Source of the DNA: Pedobacter sp. W3I1
GTDB lineage: Bacteria; Bacteroidota; Bacteroidia; Sphingobacteriales; Sphingobacteriaceae
Assembly (NCBI RefSeq): GCF_030816015.1
Contig: NZ_JAUSXN010000001.1
Location: forward strand, 2,976,001 to 3,040,000
Direction: 5' to 3'
Length of the DNA stretch: 64,000 nucleotides
The notes under the pieces are model-generated. The model saw only the letters and a list, made by a program, of their open reading frames with translations, was not told the origin of the DNA and made no database searches. This document shows, piece by piece, positions 25,961-35,048 of the stretch (position 1 is the stretch's first letter; the number at the start of each line of letters is the position of its first letter). The position numbers and the translations under genes are program-made.

Positions 25961-26000
25961 CCACACGGTTCGGACCCGTGTGGCTAAACCGGAAATCCGG
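25961..26000 (+). promoter_or_regulatory. Structured 5' leader of the xus-like operon
   Basis: Immediately after the predicted transcription start, CCACACGG (25961-25968) pairs with CCGTGTGG (25976-25983) around a 7-nt TTCGGAC loop. A second hairpin CCGG-AAAT-CCGG follows (25989-26000). The region is much more GC-rich than its surroundings. The strand after it, CACCTTTAATCTCC, could compete for pairing near the start codon. I do not recognise a known riboswitch. Confidence 0.5.
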
Positions 26001-26026
26001 CTCACCTTTAATCTCCATTAAAAGCC

Positions 26027-28396
26027 ATGCAAATTAAGAAAATTTTGCTATTGGGCATGTTATGTGCCTGTGTAATTTTTACTTCTGCCCAAAATCGATT
26101 GTCGAGTATCTCGGGGCAAATTAAAACCAGTGATGGTAAGCCTCTTCCCGGAGCCACGGTTAAAATCCACAAAATCAATTATGGCACCTTAACAGATCAA
26201 AACGGAAATTTTAAACTCTTAAATATCCCTGGAGGTAATCACACTTTACAGGTATCTGCAGTTGGTTTTAAAACACAGAAAAAGGAAATTAATATTACCG
26301 ATGGGCAGGCCGGGAACCTCAGTTTGAGCCTGTCAGAATCTTCTGAACAAATGGAAACCGTTAACGTTATCGGTAGAACAACAAATCAGGAAGTTAACCG
26401 GCAGGCTTTTAACGTAACTTCTGTTGATGCCAAAAAACTTTACAATACAACACTTGATATTTCTGGGGCTTTAGATCGTGTAGCGGGTATACGGGTAAGA
26501 GAATCAGGAGGGGTTGGTTCCAATTTTAACCTTTCTTTAAATGGATTTTCTGGTAATCATGTGAGGTATTTTATTGATGGGATCCCAATGGACAATTTCG
26601 GATCATCATTTCAAATTAACAACATTCCCATTAATATTGCCGATAGGATTGAGGTGTATAAAGGTGTGGTGCCGATGTGGTTGGGTTCTGATGCCTTAGG
26701 TGGCGCCATTAACATTGTAACCGGCGATCGTTACCGCAATTATGTTGATGTTTCTTACTCATTTGGATCATTTAATACGCACAGAAGCGTAATCAACGCG
26801 GCAGTTACTTCAGCAAACGGCTTAACTTTTCAATTAAATGCCTTTCAGAATTATTCGGATAACAATTATAAGGTAAATGTAGAAGCCTCTGATATTTATA
26901 CCGGCGCTTATGCACCCACTGCATCTTTAAGGAGGTTTAACGATACTTATCACAATGAAACGTTAATCGCAAACGTGGGTGTAGTGGGTAAAAGCTATGC
27001 GGATAAACTGTTGTTTGGAATTACTGTTGGTCAAAATTATAAAGAAATACAAACCGGAGCCAGGATGGTCTCAGTTTTTGGTGGCTGGCACCGCAGGGGG
27101 AACATTTTAATGCCCACCTTAAAATATAAGAAAGAAAACCTGATTAAAGGTTTAGATGTGACCATTAACGCCAACTACAATTTAGGTAACGAACAGAATA
27201 TAGATACTTTAAATGTTCGGTACGATTGGTATGGAAACAGCAAACCTAACGGAACAAATGGCGAACGCTCCAGGAGTTTATACAAATACAAAAACAACAA
27301 TGGCCTGGCCACAACCATGTTGAACTATAAGATTGACGACAATCAATCTGTAGCGGTAAGCAATGTATTTACCACTTTTAACCGAAAAGGTAACGACGAG
27401 TTAAACCCAAGCAATGCAGATTACGAAAGGCCAAAGAAAACCAATAAAAATGTTTTGGGGCTAGGCTATAATTTCGATGTGAAAGACCGATGGAGTGCAA
27501 CAGTTTTCGGAAAGTACATTAATCAGGGCAATGTTAACGGAAGTGGCAGCACTGCTGGTAAAAATAGTATCGACAGGCTGGGTTATGGCGCTGCAGCTAC
27601 TTACTTTATTAACCGGAATATGCAGTTAAAAGCCTCTTACGAGCTTACTAACCGCATGCCAGAGGCACAGGAGATTTTCGGTGATGTAGAAAATCAGGAT
27701 GCCAACCCAAGCTTAAAGCCCGAAAAAAGCGATAATTTTAATTTAGGCCTTAGCTATGGTTTCTCTATCAACAAGGAACATAACTTCTCTTTTACGGCCA
27801 ATGGTATTTACCGTAACGCCACCAATTTTATTTACAACCGGTTGAATCAAAATCAATCAAAACTTGTTGCCGATAATCGTGATGGCGTGCGTACGGTAGG
27901 TGGCGATGCAGAAATCAGATATTCGTATAAGAACTGGCTGAGTATTGGTACCACAGTGACTTACCAAAACCTAAAAAACCTTCAGAAATACGAGATTAAT
28001 CCAAGTACCGGAGAGAAATTTACAAATGTAAGTATTGTATACCTCGATCAGATGCCGAATATCCCTTATTTATATGGCAATGGAGACGTTTCTGTTTCTT
28101 TAAAAGATGTGGGCCGTAAAGGCAATAACCTGTCTATAGGCTATAACTTATTATATGTGCATGCCTTTTGGCTGTACTGGCCTAGTCAGGGTGCAGTTGG
28201 CGACAAAAAAGTTATTCCACAGCAGTTTAACCACGACTTAAACTTTGTTTACAGCTTAAAACAAGGTCGCTACAATATTGGATTGGAAGCCAAAAACATC
28301 ACTAATGCCGACCTCTTCGACAATTTTAGTCTTCAAAAACCGGGAAGGGCGTTCTACCTCAACCTGAGATATTTTATCAATAAAATAAATAATTAA
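26027..28396 (+). CDS. TonB-dependent outer-membrane receptor, XusA-like
   Basis: The 789-residue protein has a signal peptide (1-21), an N-terminal carboxypeptidase-like regulatory domain (SGQIKTSDGKPLPGATVKI, about 28-110), a plug domain (about 125-230, with FIDGIPMDNFG) and a 22-strand barrel ending in an aromatic-rich strand. No SusD gene accompanies it, which argues against a glycan SusC. The next two genes encode a DUF4374 lipoprotein and a PepSY membrane protein. This trio is the composition of XusABC, the xenosiderophore (for example enterobactin) uptake system of Bacteroides. The substrate here is inferred from that context. Confidence 0.88.
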   Translation: MQIKKILLLGMLCACVIFTSAQNRLSSISGQIKTSDGKPLPGATVKIHKINYGTLTDQNGNFKLLNIPGGNHTLQVSAVGFKTQKKEINITDGQAGNLSLSLSESSEQMETVNVIGRTTNQEVNRQAFNVTSVDAKKLYNTTLDISGALDRVAGIRVRESGGVGSNFNLSLNGFSGNHVRYFIDGIPMDNFGSSFQINNIPINIADRIEVYKGVVPMWLGSDALGGAINIVTGDRYRNYVDVSYSFGSFNTHRSVINAAVTSANGLTFQLNAFQNYSDNNYKVNVEASDIYTGAYAPTASLRRFNDTYHNETLIANVGVVGKSYADKLLFGITVGQNYKEIQTGARMVSVFGGWHRRGNILMPTLKYKKENLIKGLDVTINANYNLGNEQNIDTLNVRYDWYGNSKPNGTNGERSRSLYKYKNNNGLATTMLNYKIDDNQSVAVSNVFTTFNRKGNDELNPSNADYERPKKTNKNVLGLGYNFDVKDRWSATVFGKYINQGNVNGSGSTAGKNSIDRLGYGAAATYFINRNMQLKASYELTNRMPEAQEIFGDVENQDANPSLKPEKSDNFNLGLSYGFSINKEHNFSFTANGIYRNATNFIYNRLNQNQSKLVADNRDGVRTVGGDAEIRYSYKNWLSIGTTVTYQNLKNLQKYEINPSTGEKFTNVSIVYLDQMPNIPYLYGNGDVSVSLKDVGRKGNNLSIGYNLLYVHAFWLYWPSQGAVGDKKVIPQQFNHDLNFVYSLKQGRYNIGLEAKNITNADLFDNFSLQKPGRAFYLNLRYFINKINN

Positions 28397-28410
28397 TACA
28401 AAAAAGTAAT

Positions 28411-29658
28411 ATGAAAACAAACTTTACCAAAGCGTTTATAGCTTTAGCTTTCGCTGCCGTACTTACCTCGTGTTCAAAAAAAGAAGAAGGCGAAACCGTT
28501 CCGGAAGACCCAGGAAACTTTATCCTGGCTGTTACACCAGTAGCCTCTACAGGTGTTGCCGATTATTTGCTTACTGCCAGTGATCTGGATAAAGGCACAA
28601 TCTCTACCGCAGGAAACGGAGTAGAGCAAGATGGAACCTATCGTTATTATGTTACGCACAACAATAAGTTTTTCAGTATGCTTTACGGACAGGGAAATCC
28701 AGGTGCGGTAACCACCTACAATATTCTGGCTGGTAAACTAAACAAGGTATCTAATTTTCAAACCGAAACAGTTCAGGCTTTTGCACCAGTTAATGATGAT
28801 TTGTTATTGGTTAAAATCCCAAGAAATTTAGCCGCTCCAACAGCAAGCTGGTATAAAGTAAATACCAACAGCCTTTTAATTTCTGGCGAAGGCACATTAG
28901 ATGCCACAGCGCCTGCAAACAATGGAGAAATTGCCCACTTTAGCTGGATTAAACAGGTTGGAAACAAAGTTTATGCACCATTTTTCTCGATTAACGGCAG
29001 TAGATTCTGGACAAAATATCCAAATACAGCCTGGATAGCCGTTTATTCTTATCCTGAAATGAAATTAGAGAAAGTAATTAAAGATGACCGTACAAGTTTT
29101 ATTGGGAGATATTTTACTGATGGGCTGGGCGTAGTTGAAAATGGTGATGTTTATGCATTTTCTAGCTCGGTAGCTGTTGATGATAATACAGAAACAACTG
29201 ATGTGCTGACCGATTCGAAAATCACGTCTACCAAACCATCGGCCATTACCAAAATCAAAGCGGGTACAACTGAGTTTGATTTAACTTATTTCCTTGATTT
29301 TGAATCTGTTTCGGGTGGTTATGTAATTACCAACTGGATTTATATCGGCGGCAACAATTTCATTGTAAATGCAGTATTAAAAGCAGATAAAGGTGCTTAT
29401 GTGGTAGGTAAAACAATCGGTGTTTTAAACGTGGTTGATAAAACATTCAAAAAAGTTAGCGGGTTGCCTGCTGAAACTGCCATTTCTAGCATCACCACAA
29501 ACAATTATACACCAAAAGATGGAAAATTGGCTTACCTGGGTTTCAATTTAAGCGATGGTACAAGCTACGTATATAAGATCGATGCTGCCACAGCAACCGC
29601 TACAAGGGGCTTAAAAGTAGAAGGTGGGGTAATTACTGCCGTTCAGCATTTAAAATAA
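28411..29658 (+). CDS. DUF4374 lipoprotein, XusB-like siderophore binder
   Basis: The 415-residue lipoprotein has a signal ending in LTSC (lipidated Cys about 21), then a domain of repeated beta-blade segments typical of DUF4374, including DGTYRYYVTHNNKFF-like and FTDGLGVVENGDVYAF stretches. XusB in Bacteroides thetaiotaomicron belongs to this family, folds as a seven-bladed propeller and holds ferric enterobactin at the cell surface. It starts 14 nt after the receptor stop, so it is in the same operon. Substrate identity is inferred. Confidence 0.85.
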   Translation: MKTNFTKAFIALAFAAVLTSCSKKEEGETVPEDPGNFILAVTPVASTGVADYLLTASDLDKGTISTAGNGVEQDGTYRYYVTHNNKFFSMLYGQGNPGAVTTYNILAGKLNKVSNFQTETVQAFAPVNDDLLLVKIPRNLAAPTASWYKVNTNSLLISGEGTLDATAPANNGEIAHFSWIKQVGNKVYAPFFSINGSRFWTKYPNTAWIAVYSYPEMKLEKVIKDDRTSFIGRYFTDGLGVVENGDVYAFSSSVAVDDNTETTDVLTDSKITSTKPSAITKIKAGTTEFDLTYFLDFESVSGGYVITNWIYIGGNNFIVNAVLKADKGAYVVGKTIGVLNVVDKTFKKVSGLPAETAISSITTNNYTPKDGKLAYLGFNLSDGTSYVYKIDAATATATRGLKVEGGVITAVQHLK

Positions 29659-29695
29659 CTACAAAATTATCATCTCAAAAAAACTAAAGAGAACA

Positions 29696-30997
29696 ATGGC
29701 AACGGTAAACAAAACTACTCCTGTAAAGAAAAAAAATAAAGATTCGCTATTTAACAGGATCAATAAATGGCTTCACCTCTGGCTAGGCCTGGTATCGGGC
29801 GTCATTGTTCTTATTGTTTGTATAACGGGCTGTATCTGGGTTTTTAATGAAGAAATTACAGGTTTATTGGAGCCTGAAACCAAAATTGAAAAGCAGGATA
29901 GGCCTGTTATTACGCCATCACAACTTAGTGCCATTGCTTTCAAACTTTATCCTGAAAAAATTCCTTCGTATGCACAATACCAACAGGGCAGGGCAATCAG
30001 CTTAAATTTGAGAGGGAAAAAAGATGAGGGAAGACGAGGCGGAGGAACCAGTTTAAAAATTAATCCTTACACCGGTGAAGTGATTAGCACTGTAGTCCAT
30101 AAAAAAGGAGAAGTAGATTTTTTTAGGTTTATCCTGAACGGTCACCGTTTCTTATGGTTGCCTTATGCGATCGGCAGACCGATTGTAAACTATGGTACCA
30201 TGATATTTGTGGTTTTATTAATTACAGGCTTAATTTGGTGGTATCCAAAAAAATGGAACAAATCTACCCTTGATAAAAGTTTCCAAATAAAATGGGGTGC
30301 CTCATTTAAAAGGGTAAATCTTGACCTTCACAATGTACTTGGCTTTTACTCTTTGATATTTTTGCTTTTTATCGCTTTAACGGGAATGGTTTATGGCATT
30401 AAATGGTACAGCGAAGGTTTGTATTGGGTAACTTCAGGGGGCGATAAGTTAGGCGATTTTCAACGCTTAGAATCGGATTCTTTGGCTGTTGGAAAATTTT
30501 ATACCCCACAAAAAGCAATGGATCTCGCCTGGCAAAAAGTAATCAGCCGTCATCCTAAATCGCAGGGCTTTTATTATAATTTTCCCGATACTTCAAAAGC
30601 GAAGGCAACGATCAATATTACGGTTTATCCCAATACGGGCCAGTTTTACAATAACCAGGGTTATACTTTCGATCAGCATACTTTAAAGGAGTTTAAGCGT
30701 GAAGGCGTTTATTCCATTTCTTACGAAGAAGCTGGCTTTGGTGGAAAACTCCGAAAAATGAATTACGATATCCATGTAGGAAGTATTTTAGGTTTTCCCG
30801 GCAAAGTGATGGCTTTTTTAGCATCATTAATTGGCGCAAGTTTACCCATTACTGGTTTCCTGATCTGGTATGGCAGAAAATTCAAGAAGAAAGCCGTAAA
30901 AAAAGAGCCTGTTTTAACCGAAGGTGGAAATAAGCCTGCTGTTTTAAAGCCGAGGGGCAAAATTCCGGTTAAAAAAGTGGAAGAAGTTTTGGAATAG
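29696..30997 (+). CDS. PepSY-associated inner-membrane protein, XusC-like reductase
   Basis: The 433-residue protein has four membrane segments (about 32-55, 160-180, 215-235, 370-390), with PepSY domains between them. Histidines near the membrane (HLWLGLVSG, NGHRFLWLP, LHNVLGFYS, HVGSILGFPGK) fit a transmembrane haem protein. Relatives such as XusC and fungal-siderophore reductases move electrons to release iron from siderophores. The C-terminal 40 residues are basic and cytoplasmic. It follows the DUF4374 gene by 37 nt and closes the operon. Confidence 0.85.
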   Translation: MATVNKTTPVKKKNKDSLFNRINKWLHLWLGLVSGVIVLIVCITGCIWVFNEEITGLLEPETKIEKQDRPVITPSQLSAIAFKLYPEKIPSYAQYQQGRAISLNLRGKKDEGRRGGGTSLKINPYTGEVISTVVHKKGEVDFFRFILNGHRFLWLPYAIGRPIVNYGTMIFVVLLITGLIWWYPKKWNKSTLDKSFQIKWGASFKRVNLDLHNVLGFYSLIFLLFIALTGMVYGIKWYSEGLYWVTSGGDKLGDFQRLESDSLAVGKFYTPQKAMDLAWQKVISRHPKSQGFYYNFPDTSKAKATINITVYPNTGQFYNNQGYTFDQHTLKEFKREGVYSISYEEAGFGGKLRKMNYDIHVGSILGFPGKVMAFLASLIGASLPITGFLIWYGRKFKKKAVKKEPVLTEGGNKPAVLKPRGKIPVKKVEEVLE

Positions 30998-31441
30998 GTT
31001 AGGGTTTTTTAGCCACAGATAAACACAGATTTGTCTCGGTAGAGGAGATCGTCAATTGCGAGGCAAGAAGCAATCCTACTATTATAGGTGGGTATTTAAA
31101 TATTAATACCTTTCATACCTAGCGATCGCATTAAGATTATTCATTTTTGCATATATTTTTAAAGGCATTCATGAGCTCAATCGTTCGGTTAGCTTCGTGC
31201 CTCGCAATGACGACTTTTCTATAGAATTCTATCATTGGTAATTTGATTCCTACACCTTGATCCCCACATAAAAATTGGAACAGCATGCAACGACAAAAGA
31301 AGAGTTTGTATCATAAAATAGAATTGTCATCCTGAGCTTGTCGAAGGATCTGTTTTAATGTTTACAAGGCGTTTCGACAGGCTCAAGGTGACAATTCAAA
31401 GTGAATTACAAATATGATACAGCCTCTTCTTTTTTAATTGT
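30998..31441. repeat. Spacer with two palindromic dispersed repeats
   Basis: No gene is seen. A REP-like pair GTCAATTGCGAGGCAAGAAG (from about 31050) and its inverse CTTCGTGCCTCGCAATGACG (31193-31212) bracket the first half. The second, 31321-31397, runs from GAATTGTCA to TGACAATTC with inner GAGCTTGTCGAA and TTTCGACAGGCTC arms. The second type recurs at 35638 and 47282. Confidence 0.6.
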
Positions 31442-31642
31442 TTACAATTTTACCCTTTTAGCTTTTGGCTCAGGTTTTTCAGGTAATTGTATCGATAAAA
31501 TCAAATCAATACTTTCCGAATTGGTTTCATAATCGGCTGCAATTTTTTCCCATCTTTTTAATTCTGCCTGTAAGGTTTCAATTTCCTTACCTAATGATTC
31601 GATCTTATTCTGGATTGATTTTCTAACGTTTGTATTTGCCAT
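31442..31642 (-). CDS. Small coiled-coil protein, unknown
   Basis: A 66-residue frame starting MANTNVRKSIQNKIE with a heptad pattern through LGKEIETLQAELKRWEKIAADYE, then a basic tail ending KAKRVKL. It is hydrophilic with no signal peptide. The coiled-coil composition and clean start and stop suggest a real gene. I recognise no family and the neighbours give no function. Confidence 0.6.
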   Translation of the reverse strand: MANTNVRKSIQNKIESLGKEIETLQAELKRWEKIAADYETNSESIDLILSIQLPEKPEPKAKRVKL

Positions 31643-31838
31643 AACACAAAATTATGATTTGATGGCATATCTTTAAACTTCTTTGTGGCAAGCGTGTATA
31701 TAAAAAATGCTAAGTGTTCTATTTCAGGGAGTTTTATTCTCATAAAATTTTCAACAATAGTGAAGAACCACGGGAATTGTGTGCGATAGGGTAAAATTGT
31801 GTAATCATTTGCTATTTTTACCCAACATCCTGATAAAT

Positions 31839-32522
31839 ATGAAGAAAAATAGTAGCTGCGATCTTAAAACCTGCTTTATGTGCCGACTTACATTAAAAGA
31901 ATGGCATTCTGCTATTGAAGGTCATAAACGGAATTTTATCGCAAAAAAAGGAGAGGTGATTATCAAAGAAGGCGATCCTGTTAGTGGTGTTTATTTTGTA
32001 ACTTCAGGCAATGTAAAAGTGCATAAGCACTGGGGAGATAAAGAACTGATTTTACGTTTTGCAAATGACGGCGCCATATTCGGTCATCGGGGAATTAGCA
32101 GCAGCATTTCTACCTACCCAATCTCTGCAACTGCTTTAGAAACCACTAAACTTTGTTTTGTTGATATTGAATTTTTTAAAACCACAATAAAAGTAAACCA
32201 GGAATTTGCCTATGGCTTATTGATGTTTTACGCTGACGAGTTACATGCATCAGAAAAGAAAATGCGTAATTTGGCTTTAATGTCGGTTAAAGGGAGGCTT
32301 GCCGTAGCTATTTTAGGATTGAGAGATCAATTTGGCTTAAATGCTGAAGGCTTTTTAAATTTGGCTTTAAGCCGTCAGGATCTGGCTGCCTTTACCGGTG
32401 CAACTTACGAAACCGTTTTTAGGACGATGAATGAACTGCTCGCTGAAAAATTAGTTGTAGTTAACGGAAAGCAGATCGGTATTTTAAACGAGGCTGGATT
32501 AATAGATTTGAGTAGTAAATAA
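31839..32522 (+). CDS. Crp/Fnr family regulator with FNR-like cysteines
   Basis: From ATG 31839 the product has 227 residues: a cyclic-nucleotide-binding-type sensor domain (about 20-135) and a helix-turn-helix (LSRQDLAAFTGATYETVFRTMNEL, about 180-203). Three N-terminal cysteines, C7, C12 and C15, and a fourth, C106, recall the four [4Fe-4S] ligands of FNR (C20, C23, C29, C122 in E. coli), with almost the same distance between the third and fourth. It lies beside the nitrate assimilation genes and may control them by oxygen or redox state. The longer frame from 31779 is less family-like. Confidence 0.82.
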   Translation: MKKNSSCDLKTCFMCRLTLKEWHSAIEGHKRNFIAKKGEVIIKEGDPVSGVYFVTSGNVKVHKHWGDKELILRFANDGAIFGHRGISSSISTYPISATALETTKLCFVDIEFFKTTIKVNQEFAYGLLMFYADELHASEKKMRNLALMSVKGRLAVAILGLRDQFGLNAEGFLNLALSRQDLAAFTGATYETVFRTMNELLAEKLVVVNGKQIGILNEAGLIDLSSK

Positions 32523-32984
32523 TTAAGGTTTGTAATTTTTTAAAATTCGGTTTTTGCCTCACTGAAGGTTAATTTATGGAGTAAAAATCTATATAAATGA
32601 CATGATTTTAAGAAAGTGATAGTGTTGGGGTATCGTCATTCCCAGAGGTCCGTTTTTTTTAGCAAAACAGAGGAGTTGGGTGACATGTAAGATAAATCGT
32701 CGTCTCGACCGCATTGGAGAGATCTTTTAACATAGTCCAAAGATCTCTCCACTCCGCATTTGCTTCGGTCGAGATGACGCCAATTTTAGAATCTGTCATT
32801 GGTAACTCGATTGGGAACCACGAAGTGCTCATCGCAGATAATCTTAATGCAAGTGCTTTAAGATTCCCGCCTGCGCGAGAATGACGACCACACTAATGGA
32901 TTCTGTCATTGATAGCGTACTCGAAGTGCAGTTTAATACACTTGCTTCGTTTGTTTAACTTGGTTTTTTAATTATTGATATTAT
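32523..32984. repeat. Copy 2 of the composite intergenic repeat
   Basis: No gene is seen. The unit 32634-32887 starts CGTCATTCCCAGAGG and ends GAGAATGACG, with an inner palindrome built from CGTCTCGACCG and CGGTCGAGATGACG arms and AGAGATCTTTTAACATAG/GATCTCTCC. An inverse copy lies at 55819-56080. The left flank (GGTTAATTTATGG) and right flank (GGATTCTGTCATTG) match the flanks of the repeat at 23.7 kb. Confidence 0.65.
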
Positions 32985-33569
32985 ATGTTAGGAATCGTTT
33001 TATGTGGTGGACAAAGTTTGCGCATGGGCACTGATAAAGGTTTGCTTAACCATCAGGATAAACTTTGGGGGCAGGTGGCAGCTGATAAATTGGGATCGCT
33101 TGACCTCCCTGTAAAGTTTTCAGTTAATCCATTGCAACAATCCACTTATACAGGTTATTTCGGCAATGAGCGGTTGATCGTAGATGATCCTTCACTTGAT
33201 GTCAGAGGTCCGTTATTGGGTGTGCTTTCTGCACATTTATCAAATCCTGAAGAAGATTTGTTTTTATTGGCCTGCGATATCTTACTGATGGAAACCAGGT
33301 TATTGGAAAAACTTATGCATTCGGCTAAAGCTGATGATTCTTTCGGTGCCTATATCTTTACCAAAGATGATCAGCAGGAGCCTTTATGTGGAATTTATAA
33401 ATCGGAAGGGTTAAAAAGCATCATCTTTATGCTGCAAAATGATACGCTGGTTAAACATAGTATGAAATATGTATTGGGCAATTTACGGGTCTGCGAAATT
33501 GCTGTTGAGGATCAGGATTACCGTTATTTTGGTAATTTTAATTCCCATGCCGAAATAAATGGCTTATAA
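32985..33569 (+). CDS. mobA: Molybdenum cofactor guanylyltransferase
   Basis: The 194-residue nucleotidyltransferase has the GTP-binding start GIVLCGGQSLRMGTDKGLL (residues 3-21), with the conserved Lys18, the VDDPSLDVRGPLLGVLSA segment and the LACDILLM metal-binding Asp region. MobA adds GMP to molybdopterin to give the bis-MGD cofactor. The fused nitrate reductase in this window needs that cofactor, which explains the placement. It converges with the rubredoxin-type gene and overlaps it by 6 nt. Confidence 0.92.
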   Translation: MLGIVLCGGQSLRMGTDKGLLNHQDKLWGQVAADKLGSLDLPVKFSVNPLQQSTYTGYFGNERLIVDDPSLDVRGPLLGVLSAHLSNPEEDLFLLACDILLMETRLLEKLMHSAKADDSFGAYIFTKDDQQEPLCGIYKSEGLKSIIFMLQNDTLVKHSMKYVLGNLRVCEIAVEDQDYRYFGNFNSHAEINGL

Positions 33570-35045
33570 CAATTGCAAAGCCGATTGATCAATTTTAGTG
33601 AAATTATCTTTCTCCCCATCGCAAAGCGTACAACAATAATCGTTAGGTAAATCATTAAATGCAGTACCCGGATTAATGTTGTTTTCAATTTCTCCGATCC
33701 GCTCGTTATACACCGTTAAACAGTTGTTACATTGATATAAAAAATCGCCATCTTTTATTACGGTTTCTTCTGCCTGGAAGTTTTGTTTTTGTTTACCTGT
33801 TTTAATGGCATTTAAACGATATTTATAGAACTTAAATATCGAACGTCTTACTTGTTCTGGTAACAGGAAACTAGGGTTGCTTCGGCTAAAAATTTCGCCG
33901 GTACGCTCGTTGGGGTTAAAATCCTTCGCACATAAAATATCATAAACGGGGAACAGTTTTATGCCCAATAAATTAATGAGATGGCGTTTTTGAATCAGGA
34001 TACTACTAAAAACCTCACTTTTTTTGCGGGTTTTAATGCCAAAGCAAATCCCAAATGTTCGGGTATCATCAATGCTTAAATGTTTAACCAGGAAGTTTTT
34101 TAGTGCTAAACCTTCGTTGCAGTTATCTTCTATCTGAAAATTTAGCTCGTTGGCCGCATGTCGCATATTAATCTCATATTCTTCGAGCAAGGCATTCCAA
34201 AGGCTTTTATCTTTCTCGTCAATCCCTTTTATAATAATGGTTTTCCAGGAAGTACAGCACAATTGACCGAGTTTGGTGTCTAGACAAAGTTGACATAGTT
34301 TTTTTAAAAACGCGATGCTGAATAGTTCATCGCGCCTGTAAATACCCAGCCAATATTTATTGTTATAACGGTTTAAACCTTCATAGTAAGGCAGAATAAA
34401 TGAAGATAGAGATACTGTATTTTCTGCTGGTTTAAGAATTAAATTCTCTTGATCTAATTGTGCAAAGAGATCCTCGCCATTAGCCAAAGCATTATCTACA
34501 AAGCGCGTTGGGTTGTTTTTAATAATAGTTTCTAACGCTTTGGTAACCTGTGCGATATGATTGGTGTAACAAAGTTGATTCCACTCGTAGGTTACATTGG
34601 TTTTTGGAAAGCGGATAATCAAATGCCAGTAATGTTCTGATTCTGAAGAGGCAATCCAGTTAATATTGCCCGTTAGCATGGGCGTGAAACTCTGGTCGCT
34701 ATCGCAGATATTTACTTTTATTGAAGGTTTAAAATCGATATCATCCAAAATATCTTTGTATACGCCTTCGGTAAGCCAGGTTTTTCGGATAAAAATTTCT
34801 TCAGCCGGGTAAGAACTGATGATGTTCGGGAAATTATTGCTGTCTACTTCATAATCAATCCCAAGTTTATCCATTTCACCCGTAAATATGTCAATATTGT
34901 AGGTTGCAGTATCAATCAATAACTGCTGGCGGAGGCCAAAACGAACATATTGAATCCTTGCTTTTGTTGCCGCAACCAGAATGTTGTACAGATTGCCCGG
35001 TGATATGATGCCGCCTGGAAAGTTAATGATAATGGTTTGATACAT
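33564..35045 (-). CDS. Rubredoxin-domain protein with sulfite/nitrite-reductase-like region
   Basis: The 493-residue protein ends in a rubredoxin domain (about 440-490) with paired Cys motifs CNNC and CTLC. The preceding ~430 residues look like duplicated ferredoxin-like and reductase half-domains of the sulfite/nitrite reductase family (NFPGGIISPGNLYNILVAA, HYWHLIIRFP segments). I do not see a complete four-cysteine siroheme/[4Fe-4S] motif, so catalysis is doubtful. It lies 3 nt after the nitrate-reductase-associated gene. A role as electron carrier or chaperone for nitrate reduction is inferred. Confidence 0.7.
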   Translation of the reverse strand: MYQTIIINFPGGIISPGNLYNILVAATKARIQYVRFGLRQQLLIDTATYNIDIFTGEMDKLGIDYEVDSNNFPNIISSYPAEEIFIRKTWLTEGVYKDILDDIDFKPSIKVNICDSDQSFTPMLTGNINWIASSESEHYWHLIIRFPKTNVTYEWNQLCYTNHIAQVTKALETIIKNNPTRFVDNALANGEDLFAQLDQENLILKPAENTVSLSSFILPYYEGLNRYNNKYWLGIYRRDELFSIAFLKKLCQLCLDTKLGQLCCTSWKTIIIKGIDEKDKSLWNALLEEYEINMRHAANELNFQIEDNCNEGLALKNFLVKHLSIDDTRTFGICFGIKTRKKSEVFSSILIQKRHLINLLGIKLFPVYDILCAKDFNPNERTGEIFSRSNPSFLLPEQVRRSIFKFYKYRLNAIKTGKQKQNFQAEETVIKDGDFLYQCNNCLTVYNERIGEIENNINPGTAFNDLPNDYCCTLCDGEKDNFTKIDQSALQLL

Positions 35046-35048
35046 AGC

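Noticed and set aside
25961..25983. tRNA-like T-arm (TTCGGAC loop) suggesting a tRNA relic or attachment site
   Set aside because: The stem is 8 bp, the loop has G in place of the conserved A, and no D-arm, anticodon arm or acceptor stem lies upstream. No integrase is near.
26027..28396. SusC-type glycan receptor
   Set aside because: No SusD partner follows; the DUF4374 and PepSY neighbours indicate siderophore uptake.
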